From Actinomycetes bacterium (lineage in GTDB: Bacteria > Actinomycetota > Actinomycetes > Streptosporangiales > Streptosporangiaceae), in contig JAOPYO010000195.1 of NCBI GenBank assembly GCA_025964575.1, positions 1-64,000 of the forward strand: a DNA stretch of 64,000 nt, read 5' to 3'. The notes beneath the pieces were generated by a model, which was not told the DNA's origin, made no database searches, and saw only the letters and a list, made by a program, of their open reading frames with translations. Of this stretch, positions 7,961-17,933 are shown one piece after another (position 1 is the stretch's first letter; every line of letters starts with the position of its first letter). The translations under genes were made by a program, and so were the position numbers.

Positions 7961-7994
7961 GACCTTTCGGCATTGACGGGATATTCGGCTTGTA

Positions 7995-8005
7995 AGAAAC
8001 TTTCT
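7995..8005. promoter_or_regulatory. Candidate RpiR operator
   Basis: AGAAA-C-TTTCT is a perfect short palindrome in the 60-bp divergent gap between the kinase and rpiR, inside an AT-rich island. A GAAA...TTTC core is what I would expect for a MurR/RpiR-type operator. It begins 14 bases before the rpiR ATG. Confidence 0.4.
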
Positions 8006-8008
8006 GTC

Positions 8009-8980
8009 ATGAGGAAAACGCCCGGACAGGACCCCATCGGCGCAGCGCCCACGAATACCGAAACGAAAGCCGGGACTGCGGACACGCAGGGGGGCGCACC
8101 ACCGCTCAGCACGGTCGTGCGCGTCCGTTCCCTGCTCCCTTCGCTGCCCCCTGCGGAGCGCCGCGTGGCTCAAAGGGTCATCGATGACCCTGAGGCTGTA
8201 GCCAACTCCACCATCACGGAACTAGCACAGGCTTGTGGCACAAGTGAGACGACGGTCATCAGGTTCTGCAGAGCCATCGGTTTCACCGGATACCCGGAGC
8301 TGAGGCTGACCCTTGCGACCGAAGCGGGGCGGGCCCAGACGGCCCAGGGTGGCCGGGTCGTCGGCAGCGACATCGGGCCGGAGGACACCCTGCAGCTGGT
8401 GGTCGAGAAGGTCACCTACGCTGACGCCAGGGCGGTCGAGGAGACCGCCGCCCAGCTCGACATCGAGGCGCTCAGCCTGGTGGTCGACACGATCGTGGAC
8501 GCCCGCCGCGTCGACGTCTACGGGGTGGGTGCCAGTGCCTTCGTTGCGCTGGACTTCCAGCAGAAGCTACACCGCATCGGCCGTACCTGCTTCGCCTGGT
8601 CCGACGCGCACATCATGCTGACCAGCGCGGCGGTCCTGGAGAAGGGGGACGTCGCGGTCGGCATCTCGCATACCGGAGCCACCGCCGACACCATCGACGC
8701 GCTCGCGGTAGCCCACAAGCGCGGTGCCACCACGGTCGCGCTGACCAACTTCCCGAGGTCGCCCATCGCGGAGGTGGCCGATCATGTGCTGACCACCGCG
8801 GCCCGGGAGACCACCTTCCGCTCCGGGGCCACCGCGAGCCGGCTCGCCCAGTTGACCGTCATTGATTGTGTGTTCGTCGGGGTGGCCCAGCGGACGTACG
8901 CCCCGACGAGGGAGGCCCTCGAGGCCACTTTCGAGGCAGTGCGGGGACGACGCGTGAGGCAGGAGCGGAAACGGCGATGA
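8009..8980 (+). CDS. RpiR/MurR-family transcriptional regulator
   Basis: Predicted sensor-regulator for amino-sugar phosphates, 323 residues. An HTH_6 domain (about 35-110) has LPPAERRVAQRVIDDPEAV and CGTSETTVIRFCRAIGFTGY. A SIS domain (about 150-290) has RVDVYGVGASAFVALDFQQK, the sugar-phosphate loop GISHTGATADTIDAL and ALTNFPRSPIAEVADHVL. ATG at 8009 follows an AT-rich palindrome; an upstream start at 7937 would overlap the divergent kinase and add a non-family extension. It overlaps murQ by ATGA, so the two are translationally coupled. By analogy with MurR it would respond to MurNAc-6-P. Confidence 0.92.
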   Translation: MRKTPGQDPIGAAPTNTETKAGTADTQGGAPPLSTVVRVRSLLPSLPPAERRVAQRVIDDPEAVANSTITELAQACGTSETTVIRFCRAIGFTGYPELRLTLATEAGRAQTAQGGRVVGSDIGPEDTLQLVVEKVTYADARAVEETAAQLDIEALSLVVDTIVDARRVDVYGVGASAFVALDFQQKLHRIGRTCFAWSDAHIMLTSAAVLEKGDVAVGISHTGATADTIDALAVAHKRGATTVALTNFPRSPIAEVADHVLTTAARETTFRSGATASRLAQLTVIDCVFVGVAQRTYAPTREALEATFEAVRGRRVRQERKRR

Positions 8981-9876
8981 CGATGCCGTTGAGCGATCTC
9001 CCCACGGAGGAACGCAATCCTCGAACCCTCGAGGTCGACATCATGCCCACGCTCGAAGTCCTTCGACTCATCAACGCTGAGGACGAACTGGTGGCCGCAG
9101 CGGTCGCCGAGGTCTTGCCGCAGGTCGCTCAGGTCGTGGACCAGGCGGTTGACACCTTCCGCAGAGGGGGGAGGGTGCACTACTTCGGAGCCGGCACGTC
9201 CGGTCGGCTCGCCGTTCTCGACGCCGCCGAGTTGCCGCCGACGTACGGCATTGATCGTGGCTGCATCGTGGCGCACAACGCGGGCGGGCTGGGCGCGCTT
9301 TATCAGTCGATGGAGGACGTCGAGGACGACCCGGAGCTTGGTGCCCGCGACGCGGATTCCGTACGATCCGGTGACGTCGCGATCGGCATCGCGGCGAGTG
9401 GCCGCACCCCGTACGTCGTCGGAGCGCTCCAGGCGGCGGCACTGACCGGCGCCTTCACCGTGCTGATCAGCGCCAACCCGAGCGCGTCCTTCGGCACCGA
9501 GGTGGACGTGCACATCGGGCTGGCCACCGGCCCGGAGGTGATCAGCGGCTCCACCCGGATGAAGGCGGGTACCGCCACCAAGCTGGTACTCAACGCGTTC
9601 TCGACCACGGTGATGGTCCGGATGGGGCGTACGTACTCGAACCTGATGGTCAGCGTGAACGCGCTCAACGGCAAGCTGCGGCGGCGGCTGGTCCGCATCC
9701 TCAGTGAGGCCACCGACCTGGACACGGTGACCTGTGAGGAGGCGCTGGCCGAGGCGGGCGGGGACACCCGGGTGGCCCTGGTCGCCCTGCTCTGCGAGGT
9801 GCCGGCCGCGCGAGCCTCCGCCGCCCTGCAGACCAGCGGAGGCGCGGTACGCGAGGCGGTGGCTCAACTCAGATGA
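8977..9876 (+). CDS. murQ: N-acetylmuramic acid 6-phosphate etherase
   Basis: Cleaves the lactyl ether of MurNAc-6-P to GlcNAc-6-P and D-lactate. The 299-residue SIS-fold protein carries TEERNPRTLEVDIMPTLEVL near the N-terminus, VHYFGAGTSGRLAVLDAAELPPTY, a GIAASGRTPYVVGAL phosphate loop, and the family signature EVISGSTRMKAGTATKLVLN near residue 195. The ATG lies inside the rpiR stop (ATGA), with AGGAG 11 bases upstream. The product feeds NagA. Its last 13 bases overlap the 3' end of the convergent acyl-CoA dehydrogenase gene. Confidence 0.96.
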   Translation: MTMPLSDLPTEERNPRTLEVDIMPTLEVLRLINAEDELVAAAVAEVLPQVAQVVDQAVDTFRRGGRVHYFGAGTSGRLAVLDAAELPPTYGIDRGCIVAHNAGGLGALYQSMEDVEDDPELGARDADSVRSGDVAIGIAASGRTPYVVGALQAAALTGAFTVLISANPSASFGTEVDVHIGLATGPEVISGSTRMKAGTATKLVLNAFSTTVMVRMGRTYSNLMVSVNALNGKLRRRLVRILSEATDLDTVTCEEALAEAGGDTRVALVALLCEVPAARASAALQTSGGAVREAVAQLR

Positions 9877-11060
9877 CGGCGTAGCTCCTGGCGGGCGACG
9901 GTGCGGACGTGCACCTCGTCCGGGCCATCGAAGATCCGCATGGCGCGGACCCAGGCGTACATCGCGGCGAGGGGGGTGTCGTCCGAGACGCCCATCGCGC
10001 CGTGCACCTGGATGGCCCGGTCGAGCACCTCGAGCGTGATCCGGGGGACGATCACCTTAATGCCGGCGATCTCCGTACGGGCTGCGCGGGCGTCGGCTTG
10101 GTCGATCAGCCAGGCTGTCTTGAGCACCAGCAGGCGGGCCTGCTCGATCGCCATCCGGGACTCGGCGATCTGCTGCTGGACGACTCCCTGTTCGGCGAGC
10201 GGCTTGCCGAACGCGATGCGGGACGAGGCCCGGCGGCACATGAGCTCCAGCGCCCGCTCGGCCATGCCGATCGCCCTCATGCAGTGGTGGATCCGGCCGG
10301 GGCCGAGCCGAGCCTGGGCGATGAGGAAGCCGTCGCCTTCGTTGGCGATCAGGTTGGCGACCGGCACTCGGACATCGGTGAAGACCATTTCGGAGTGGCC
10401 GTGCTGGTCCTGGTACCCGAAGATCGGTAGATGCCGGACGATCTCGACGCCCGGAGTGTCCCTGGGAACGAGGATCTGGGACTGCTGCCGGTGTGCCGGG
10501 GCGTTCGGGTCGGTCTTGCCCATCACGATGAAGATCTTGCAGCGCTCGTCCGCCGCACCCGTGATGAACCACTTGGTGCCGTTGATGAGGTAATCGTCAC
10601 CGTCCCGCTCGATCCGGGTGGCGATGTTCGTCGCGTCCGAGGAGGCCACGGCGGGTTCGGTCATCGCGAAGGCGGACCGGATCTCACCGTTCAGCAGGGG
10701 CTCCAGCCACTGCTTCTGCTGGGCCCCGGTGCCGAACATGTGCAGGACTTCCATGTTCCCGGTGTCCGGCGCGCCGCAGTTCACCGCCTCGGGGGCGATC
10801 TCCGGTGAGCGTCCGGTCAACTCGGCCAGCGACGCGTACTCCAGGTTCGACAGCCCGGAGATGTCTGGGAGGAAGAGGTTCCACAGGCCCCGCTTACGCG
10901 CTTCGGCCTTGAGCTCCTCGATGATCGGAGGCAGCGCGTGGGGATCGTTCTCCTTCCGCCACGCGGCGTACACGGCTTCCGCGGGGTAGACCCGCTCGTC
11001 CATGAATTGCTGCAGTTTCGCCTGGTACTCCCGCGCCTTCGGGCTCGATTCGAAGTCCAT
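9864..11060 (-). CDS. Acyl-CoA dehydrogenase, ACAD10/11-like
   Basis: FAD-dependent alpha,beta-dehydrogenation of an acyl-CoA, 398 residues. The N-terminal helical domain has FMDERVYPAEAVYA, the middle beta domain has AFAMTEPAVASSDATNI and GTKWFITGAADERC, and the C-terminal domain has GPGRIHHCMRAIG, RIAFGKPLAEQ and IQVHGAMGVSDDTPLA. This long-N-terminus subgroup includes ACAD10/11 and mycobacterial FadE2-type enzymes. A CAGACT -10-like box sits seven bases before the ATG, and a palindrome (11074-11095) abuts it. It is divergent from a HAD gene, as in the ACAD10 domain fusion. The substrate is unknown; branched or 4-hydroxy acyl-CoAs are possible. Confidence 0.93.
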   Translation of the reverse strand: MDFESSPKAREYQAKLQQFMDERVYPAEAVYAAWRKENDPHALPPIIEELKAEARKRGLWNLFLPDISGLSNLEYASLAELTGRSPEIAPEAVNCGAPDTGNMEVLHMFGTGAQQKQWLEPLLNGEIRSAFAMTEPAVASSDATNIATRIERDGDDYLINGTKWFITGAADERCKIFIVMGKTDPNAPAHRQQSQILVPRDTPGVEIVRHLPIFGYQDQHGHSEMVFTDVRVPVANLIANEGDGFLIAQARLGPGRIHHCMRAIGMAERALELMCRRASSRIAFGKPLAEQGVVQQQIAESRMAIEQARLLVLKTAWLIDQADARAARTEIAGIKVIVPRITLEVLDRAIQVHGAMGVSDDTPLAAMYAWVRAMRIFDGPDEVHVRTVARQELRRHLS

Positions 11061-11073
11061 GCGCGCCAGTCTG

Positions 11074-11095
11074 GCAGAACGTTATTCGGTTCTGC
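11074..11095. promoter_or_regulatory. Inverted repeat in acyl-CoA dehydrogenase/HAD divergent promoter
   Basis: GCAGAAC (11074-11080), eight bases, GTTCTGC (11089-11095). It lies directly upstream of the -10-like CAGACT (11073-11068, minus strand) of the dehydrogenase, where a repressor would block both directions. The AGAAC/GTTCT halves recall operators of fatty-acid and sterol regulators, but the spacing differs. Confidence 0.5.
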
Positions 11096-11145
11096 GGGGG
11101 AGGTCCCTGTACGATCCTTGAGGTCGTCGAGGGGTAGGGAGAGTC

Positions 11146-11793
11146 ATGCCGGTGCTGCGTGGCGTGATCACAGACTGGGGCGGTGTCCTCACCTCGCCGC
11201 TCAACGATGCCATCGCGTCGTGGGTCACCGCGGAGCAGCTGGACTCCCAGCACTACCGCCGGGTCATGCGCGCCTGGGTGACCGAGGCCTATGCCGGCCC
11301 GGGAACCAATCCCATCCACGGTCTGGAGGACGGGTCGCTGGAGCCGGCGGAGTTCGAACGGATGCTCGCGGCCGAACTGCGCACGGTGGACGGCGGCGCG
11401 GTGCCCGCCGAGGGGTTGCTGGACCGCATGTTCCTGGCGTTCCTGCCGGTCGAGCCGATGTACGACGCGCTCCGCGCGGTGCGGGCCCACGGGGTGCGTA
11501 CGGCGCTGCTCTCCAATTCCTGGGGCAACACCTACCCGCGGGAGCTGTGGGGGGAGCTGTTCGACGCCGTCGTGATCTCCGGTGAGGTCGGTTTGCGCAA
11601 GCCGGACGAGGCAATCTACCGCCATGCGCTGGACACCCTGGGCCTGGAACCGGTGGAGTGCGTCTTCGTCGACGACATCGAGCACAACGTCCATGCCGCC
11701 GAGGCCCTCGGCATGATCGGCCTCCATCACACCGACGTCCTGGCCACGCTGATCAGACTCGAGGAGTTGCTCGGCGTCCCGCTGACGATCTGA
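11146..11793 (+). CDS. HAD-superfamily hydrolase, ACAD10 N-domain/epoxide-hydrolase-N type
   Basis: 215-residue HAD protein. Motif I reads GVITDWGGVLTSP: the nucleophile Asp10 is present but the usual second Asp (general acid) is Gly, as in the HAD domain of ACAD10 as I recall it. Motif II is TALLSNS, the Lys is in GLRKPDEAIYRHAL, and motif III/IV is CVFVDDIEHNVHAAEALGM. An alpha-helical cap lies between residues 20 and 95. Start ATG has GGGAGA five bases upstream. Divergent pairing with the ACAD10-like dehydrogenase suggests a shared pathway. Phosphatase activity is plausible but unproven. Confidence 0.88.
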   Translation: MPVLRGVITDWGGVLTSPLNDAIASWVTAEQLDSQHYRRVMRAWVTEAYAGPGTNPIHGLEDGSLEPAEFERMLAAELRTVDGGAVPAEGLLDRMFLAFLPVEPMYDALRAVRAHGVRTALLSNSWGNTYPRELWGELFDAVVISGEVGLRKPDEAIYRHALDTLGLEPVECVFVDDIEHNVHAAEALGMIGLHHTDVLATLIRLEELLGVPLTI

Positions 11794-11913
11794 GGGGAGA
11801 CACCCCCGATCTGGGACGTACGGGGCGGAGCATCCTTCCCGCTGCGGTTGGTGCGACACTGATTGCCGCGACCTGCCACATTTCTCATCCTTGCTCGAAG
11901 ATCCAGGACTGAC

Positions 11914-12426
11914 ATGCGCGTCTATCTGCCGTCCACACTCCCCGCACTGGCCACCGCCCTGGCCGGTGGAGAGGTCGGGCCCGCGCCGCTCGTCGCGTAC
12001 GCCGTCACCCCGGCCCTGCGCGAGTGGTACTCAGACGGAGACCTCGAGGAGCTCGAGTACGCGGCCATGATGGACGCTGCTCGGGCCTCGTTGCGGCTGC
12101 TCGCCGAGGCGCCCGATGCCCCGCCGCGCCGGGTCGTCCTGGCCGCCGAGCTGCCCGACGACCTGGTCTCGTACGAGCCCGGCGACGCGGCCCTGGCCGC
12201 GGAGTGGGAGCGCTCGCTGGTCCGGCTCGACGTGCCGGTTCCCCTGGAGAAGGTCGCCTCCGGTCATGTCGACGACGTGATCGCGGGCCCCGCCGTCCGG
12301 GCCGCTCTCGAAGCCCTCCCGGCCGCCGACGCTGGTGATGAGGACGCCCGCTTCGCCGTCGACGGCGCCGAGGGCCACGAGCTCATGTGGTACGCCGTGC
12401 AGGAGCTTCCCTACCTTTTCCCTTAG
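11914..12426 (+). CDS. DUF6912-family protein
   Basis: 170-residue cytoplasmic protein of unknown function. The opening MRVYLPSTLPALATALAGGE, the middle VAYAVTPALREWYSDGDLEELEYAAMM (given here as a reading guide, positions about 28-54) and the end DAGDEDARFAVDGAEGHEL with MWYAVQELPYLF form the conserved pattern of a family common in Streptomyces and relatives. It contains no transmembrane segment or signal. ATG at 11914 was chosen because the family begins MRVY; no strong ribosome-binding site is visible. It lies between the HAD gene and the P5C dehydrogenase on the same strand. Confidence 0.8.
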   Translation: MRVYLPSTLPALATALAGGEVGPAPLVAYAVTPALREWYSDGDLEELEYAAMMDAARASLRLLAEAPDAPPRRVVLAAELPDDLVSYEPGDAALAAEWERSLVRLDVPVPLEKVASGHVDDVIAGPAVRAALEALPAADAGDEDARFAVDGAEGHELMWYAVQELPYLFP

Positions 12427-12530
12427 CCCGTTCCATACCCGCAGGTCAGGACTGGTTCACGGGCATGGTTGAACCATGCGACGATGCGTGCATATCGACA
12501 GAGACGTCGACTTCATGGGGAGTATGCACG

Positions 12531-14159
<1,629 letters not shown>

Positions 14160-14173
14160 CACTCATCCCCTTT

Positions 14174-14212
14174 GTGATCATGTAATCGTCCGACGAACGA
14201 TTGCATGATCAC
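14174..14212. repeat. Long palindrome, copy 2 (gene-end repeat)
   Basis: Arms 14174-14189 (GTGATCATGTAATCGT) and 14197-14212 pair over 16 bases with one G-U type mismatch, around the loop CCGACGA. It lies 15 bases after the P5C dehydrogenase stop and is nearly identical in sequence to copies at 906 and 27643. Confidence 0.85.
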
Positions 14213-14330
14213 GGAAGTTCATGTGTGAGTTGCACGGACGGGCCGCGAGGCAAGACCATGGGGGCGTTCCCCGGCCCTTGTTCCACCCCCCATGGCTGTG
14301 CCCCGCCGCCCCCCAGAAGCTTGGAACTGC

Positions 14331-15053
14331 ATGTCGATGACGCAGCACCGCCTGATCCTCTGGAACATCGATCACACGCTGGTCGACGTCGCGAAGGTCA
14401 CCCGCGAGGCCTATGCCGAGGCCTTCCAACGCGTTACCGGGCGTCCGCTGGTGCGGCTGGCCCCCACCGCCGGGCGCACCGAATCGGAGATCATCTTCGA
14501 GACGCTGGCGTTCAACGGCGTCCCGGCCACCGATGACACCCTGCCGGAGTTCATCGACGCGCTCGCCCAGACGTTCGCGGCCCGGCGTCGCCTCGTCCGG
14601 GAACAGGGCAGGGCGCTGCCGGGCGCCAAGGAGGCACTCGACGCGGTCGCCCGGTTGCCGGAGGCGGTGCAGTCCGTGCTCACCGGGGCGATCCAGCCCA
14701 ACGCGATCATCAAGCTCACCGAACTGGGGCTCGACGAGCACCTCGACTTCGAGGTCGGTGGCTATGGCTCGGAGATCTATCCCAAGGGTGCGCTGGTGGA
14801 GCTGGCCAGGACCCGGGCGACCCGCAAATACGGAGTGCCCTTCGGGGAGTCCACCACAGTGATCATCGCCGACTCGCCGTTGGACGTTCGGGCGGCCCAC
14901 ATCGCCCGGGCGACGATCATCGGAGTCGCGACCGGGGCTGCCACCGAGGCGGAGCTGCGATCCTCCGGCGCCGACGTCGTGATGCCGACCCTGGCCGAGA
15001 CCACGACCCTCGTGCGTGCCATCGAGCACCTCACCGGCCGCAACGCCTCATGA
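14331..15053 (+). CDS. HAD-like protein with Asn in place of the nucleophile
   Basis: 240-residue protein with a phosphoglycolate-phosphatase-like HAD fold. Motif I reads RLILWNIDHTLVDV: the position of the nucleophilic Asp is Asn12, while the second Asp14 is kept. A helical cap follows (residues 30-95). Motif II is VQSVLTGAIQPNA, a Lys occurs in EIYPKGALVEL, and motif IV is VIIADSPLDVRAAHIA. Loss of the first Asp argues against ordinary phosphotransfer. Start ATG at 14331 (or 14337) has only a weak upstream GGA. The 3' end overlaps an inverted repeat. Confidence 0.8.
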   Translation: MSMTQHRLILWNIDHTLVDVAKVTREAYAEAFQRVTGRPLVRLAPTAGRTESEIIFETLAFNGVPATDDTLPEFIDALAQTFAARRRLVREQGRALPGAKEALDAVARLPEAVQSVLTGAIQPNAIIKLTELGLDEHLDFEVGGYGSEIYPKGALVELARTRATRKYGVPFGESTTVIIADSPLDVRAAHIARATIIGVATGAATEAELRSSGADVVMPTLAETTTLVRAIEHLTGRNAS

Positions 15054-15102
15054 TCTCGGAAGTGGACCGCCCATGGAGAATCGCTCAAGTTCCGAGATCA
15101 TG
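15049..15102. terminator. Inverted repeat at the end of the HAD-like gene
   Basis: CATGATCTCGGAA (15049-15061) and TTCCGAGATCATG (15090-15102) are perfect 13-bp arms with a 28-base loop, overlapping the TGA at 15051-15053. The CATGATC core recalls the gene-end palindromes, but the rest of the sequence differs. Confidence 0.55.
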
Positions 15103-15158
15103 GAGCAGGCTGGCGAGTCGCGGGTAAATGGTCATTAACAGCCTCTGGGGGTAGCGCG

Positions 15159-17213
15159 ATGCCAGTGTCCGAGGGTGCCCCACTCTGGGAGCCGTCCGAT
15201 GAGGTCGTGGGCGGAGCGAAGATCACCCGCTATATGCGGTGGTTGTGGGACCGGGGTGTCCTGGTCGAGTCCTACGACGAGCTGTGGCGCTGGTCGGTTG
15301 ACTCCCTCGACGAGTTCTGGGACTCCATCTGGGCCTACTTCGGAGTGGTCGGTCATCGTGGCAGTGGTCCGGTGCGGTCTGGGGGGCCGATGCCGGTGGA
15401 CGGGCTCCGGTGGTTCCCCTCCGCGACGCTGAACTACGCCGAGAACGCGCTGCGCCGGGCCTACGATCCGGTCCTCCAGGACCGTACGGCTGTGATCTTC
15501 CGCAGCGAGCCCGCCTCGGACGGCGCGGATCGCACGCTTACCTGGGCGGAGCTGGCCAGGGAGGTCGCACAGGCCCAGGCCGGGCTGCGGGCACTGGGCG
15601 TCGGTCGTGGTGACCGGGTCGTGGCGTATGTGCCCAACATCCCCGAGGCTCTGATCCTTTTCCTGGCCACCGTGTCGCTGGGGGCGATCTGGTCATCGTG
15701 CTCACCCGACTTCGGGGCGCCGAGCGTCATCGACCGGTTCACCCAGATCGAGCCATCGGTGCTCGTGGCCGTCGATGGTTACCGCTACAACGGCAAGGCC
15801 TACGACCGCACCGGAGTCCTGCGGGAGATCCAGGCGGCGCTGCCCACGTTGCGGGCCACCGTGCTGATCTCCTATCTGGACGCCGACGCCGGCCTGGACG
15901 GGGCCTCGACCTACGGGGAACTGCTCACCGTTGGCCGCCGTTCGGTGAACGACTCACTCACTGGACAGCCACCAGAGCTTCACTTCGAGCCGGTGCCGTT
16001 CGATCACCCGCTCTGGATCCTCTATTCCTCGGGCACCACCGGGTTGCCCAAGCCGATCGTGCACGGGCACGGCGGGATCGTGCTGGAGCACCTCAAGGCG
16101 CTCTCGTTCCACCAGGATCTTGGGCGCGACGACGTGTTCTTCTGGTACACCACGACCGGCTGGATGATGTGGAACTACCTCATCGGCGGGCTGCTGGTCG
16201 GTGCGACCGTCGTGCTCTATGACGGTGCGCCCATCGACCTGTGGGAGCTGACCGCCGAGGCTGGGGTGACCTACTTCGGCACCGGTGCCCCCTACCTCAT
16301 GGCCTCGTTGAAACAGGGGTTGCAGCCGGGAAAGGACCTCGACCTCTCCCGGCTGCGCGGGATCGGCTCGACCGGCTCACCGCTGCCGCCCGAGGGGTTC
16401 GCCTGGGTGTACGCCGCGGTCGGCCGCTCTGGAAAGGCCGACCTGCTGCTCGGCTCGCTGTCCGGTGGTACGGATGTGTGCACCGGTTTCGTCGGCCCTT
16501 GCGTGCTGCTGCCGGTGCAGGCCGGGGTCATCCAGTGCCGGGGGCTGGGGGCGAAGGTCGAGGCATACGATCCGTCAGGCCATCCCGTCATCGACGAAGT
16601 GGGTGAGCTGGTCCTCACCGAGCCCATGCCCGCCATGCCCGTCTGCTTCTGGAATGACCCGCCCGTCGGAGAGTCTGGGGCAGGTGCCCGTTATCGCGAG
16701 TCGTACTTCGTGGACTACCCCGGGGTCTGGCGGCACGGTGATTGGATCAAGATCCTGCCGGACGGTGGCTGCGTCATCTATGGCCGCTCCGATTCGACGC
16801 TCAACCGCGGCGGCGTACGGATGGGAACCTCGGACTTCTACCGGGTCGTCGAAGCCTTCGAGGAGATCGCCGACAGCCTGGTCATCGACACCGGACAACT
16901 CGGCGCCGACGGCCGCTTGATCCTTTATGTAACGCTGTCCCCCTCGTCTTCGCTGGACGATGCATTGGTAGGCCGGCTGCGTTCCGCGCTGCGTTCGGCC
17001 CTGTCGCCACGGCATGTGCCGGACGAGATCCATGTTGTCCCCGGCATCCCGCGCACCCTGTCCGGCAAGAAGCTCGAAGTCCCGGTCCGCAAGATCCTGC
17101 AGGGCGTTCCGCTCTCGAAGGCCGCGAACCCCGATGCCATGGCCAACCCCGAAGTGTTGGCCTATTTCACCCCGCTGGACGAATCACCAGGGGGTCAGGG
17201 CGCCAGGACGTGA
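15159..17213 (+). CDS. Acetoacetyl-CoA synthetase (acetoacetate-CoA ligase)
   Basis: Activates acetoacetate with ATP and CoA in the cytoplasm. The 684-residue ANL-family ligase has the AACS-type N-terminal region (YMRWLWDRGVLVESYDELWR), the P-loop ILYSSGTTGLPKPIVHGHGG near 290, the A-site WMMWNYLIGGLLVGATVVLYDG near 350, TDVCTGFVGP near 445, the motif WRHGDWIKILPDGGCVIYGRSD with DSTLNRGGVRMG near 545, and the C-terminal Lys region TLSGKKLEVPVRK. Length is as expected for the family. GGGGG lies seven bases before the ATG. A long hairpin follows the stop directly. It may use ketone bodies or leucine-derived acetoacetate; no pathway partner is adjacent. Confidence 0.94.
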   Translation: MPVSEGAPLWEPSDEVVGGAKITRYMRWLWDRGVLVESYDELWRWSVDSLDEFWDSIWAYFGVVGHRGSGPVRSGGPMPVDGLRWFPSATLNYAENALRRAYDPVLQDRTAVIFRSEPASDGADRTLTWAELAREVAQAQAGLRALGVGRGDRVVAYVPNIPEALILFLATVSLGAIWSSCSPDFGAPSVIDRFTQIEPSVLVAVDGYRYNGKAYDRTGVLREIQAALPTLRATVLISYLDADAGLDGASTYGELLTVGRRSVNDSLTGQPPELHFEPVPFDHPLWILYSSGTTGLPKPIVHGHGGIVLEHLKALSFHQDLGRDDVFFWYTTTGWMMWNYLIGGLLVGATVVLYDGAPIDLWELTAEAGVTYFGTGAPYLMASLKQGLQPGKDLDLSRLRGIGSTGSPLPPEGFAWVYAAVGRSGKADLLLGSLSGGTDVCTGFVGPCVLLPVQAGVIQCRGLGAKVEAYDPSGHPVIDEVGELVLTEPMPAMPVCFWNDPPVGESGAGARYRESYFVDYPGVWRHGDWIKILPDGGCVIYGRSDSTLNRGGVRMGTSDFYRVVEAFEEIADSLVIDTGQLGADGRLILYVTLSPSSSLDDALVGRLRSALRSALSPRHVPDEIHVVPGIPRTLSGKKLEVPVRKILQGVPLSKAANPDAMANPEVLAYFTPLDESPGGQGART

Positions 17214-17259
17214 CTGGTCCGGTTCCGATCGGGCCGCGCCCCGATCGGAACCGGACCAG
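17214..17259. terminator. Strong bidirectional terminator hairpin
   Basis: Perfect 20-bp arms 17214-17233 and 17240-17259 with a six-base loop begin immediately after the acetoacetyl-CoA synthetase stop and end 11 bases before the convergent small secreted-protein gene. Confidence 0.85.
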
Positions 17260-17270
17260 CGGACAGGGGC

Positions 17271-17642
17271 TCAGGTGACGTTGGCGCAGATCACGTAAAC
17301 GCTTATTCCGACGTCGCGGTAGTTGTTCTGACGGCCGAGGCCGATCCATCCGGTCGCATCATCGGTGGGGAAGGAGCCGACCAGGATGGCATCGTTGCCC
17401 TGAGCCTCGGCGCCTCCGCCGATGGCCCTCTTCCCGCTGGGGCACCTGACCGTCCGGCGGGTGAAGTTGGGGACGTTGCTGTTGGAAAGCTTGACGATCT
17501 GGTATCCGCTGAAGTCAGCGGCCTGCTGAGGTGTGGACACGGACTTGGCGGACGCCCCCGGCACGGCGGTCGCCACCGTCGCCAGGCTCGCACTGCCGAT
17601 GAGGGCGGCCAGCGTGAGAGTTGTGAGCTTCTTCGCCTGCAT
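17271..17642 (-). CDS. Small secreted protein, two-cysteine beta domain
   Basis: 123-residue precursor. MQAKKLTTLTLAALIGSASL and following to about VPGASA form a Sec signal peptide. The mature domain (about 90 residues) has the motif RTVRCPSGKRAIGGGAEAQG, seen in many actinobacterial secreted proteins, and ends YVICANVT; the two Cys (in VRCPSG and VICANV) could form a disulfide. GTDDATGWIGLGRQN-like tryptophan and asparagine content suggests a carbohydrate- or surface-facing fold, but no function is known. The start ATG has GGAGAG just upstream. It is expressed alone, with its own promoter region in 17643-17880. Confidence 0.75.
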   Translation of the reverse strand: MQAKKLTTLTLAALIGSASLATVATAVPGASAKSVSTPQQAADFSGYQIVKLSNSNVPNFTRRTVRCPSGKRAIGGGAEAQGNDAILVGSFPTDDATGWIGLGRQNNYRDVGISVYVICANVT

Positions 17643-17888
17643 TGCTCTCCTTTACCTAAGTCCCAGGCCCGCTCGGGCCAAGCCCTCACACGGAAGGTCC
17701 CAGCACGTGGATCACTGATGCGTCCAGGGGGGTGGGATCGCGTTCTGCTCACTTAAAGTATCCAGGTAATTACTTTCCGTGTCTAGCGTCAATGTTGGAC
17801 AAAGTTGCCGGGACTTGTCTTCGCTGCCGGTCATCGACCGGGTCCTCATCCGCTTCGATTCGAAGATCATTAACAACTGCGGGGCCCC

Positions 17889-17914
17889 CTGACCTCGCGC
17901 CAGGGCGCGGTCAG
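17889..17914 (-). terminator. Hairpin downstream of NlpC/P60 gene
   Basis: CTGAC (17889-17893) pairs with GTCAG (17910-17914), enclosing CGCGCC/GGCGCG. It starts 20 bases past the stop on the minus strand. The remaining gap to 17642 is AT-richer than its surroundings and should hold the promoter of the small secreted-protein gene. Confidence 0.6.
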
Positions 17915-17933
17915 AGGACCCCTCAAACTCAGG

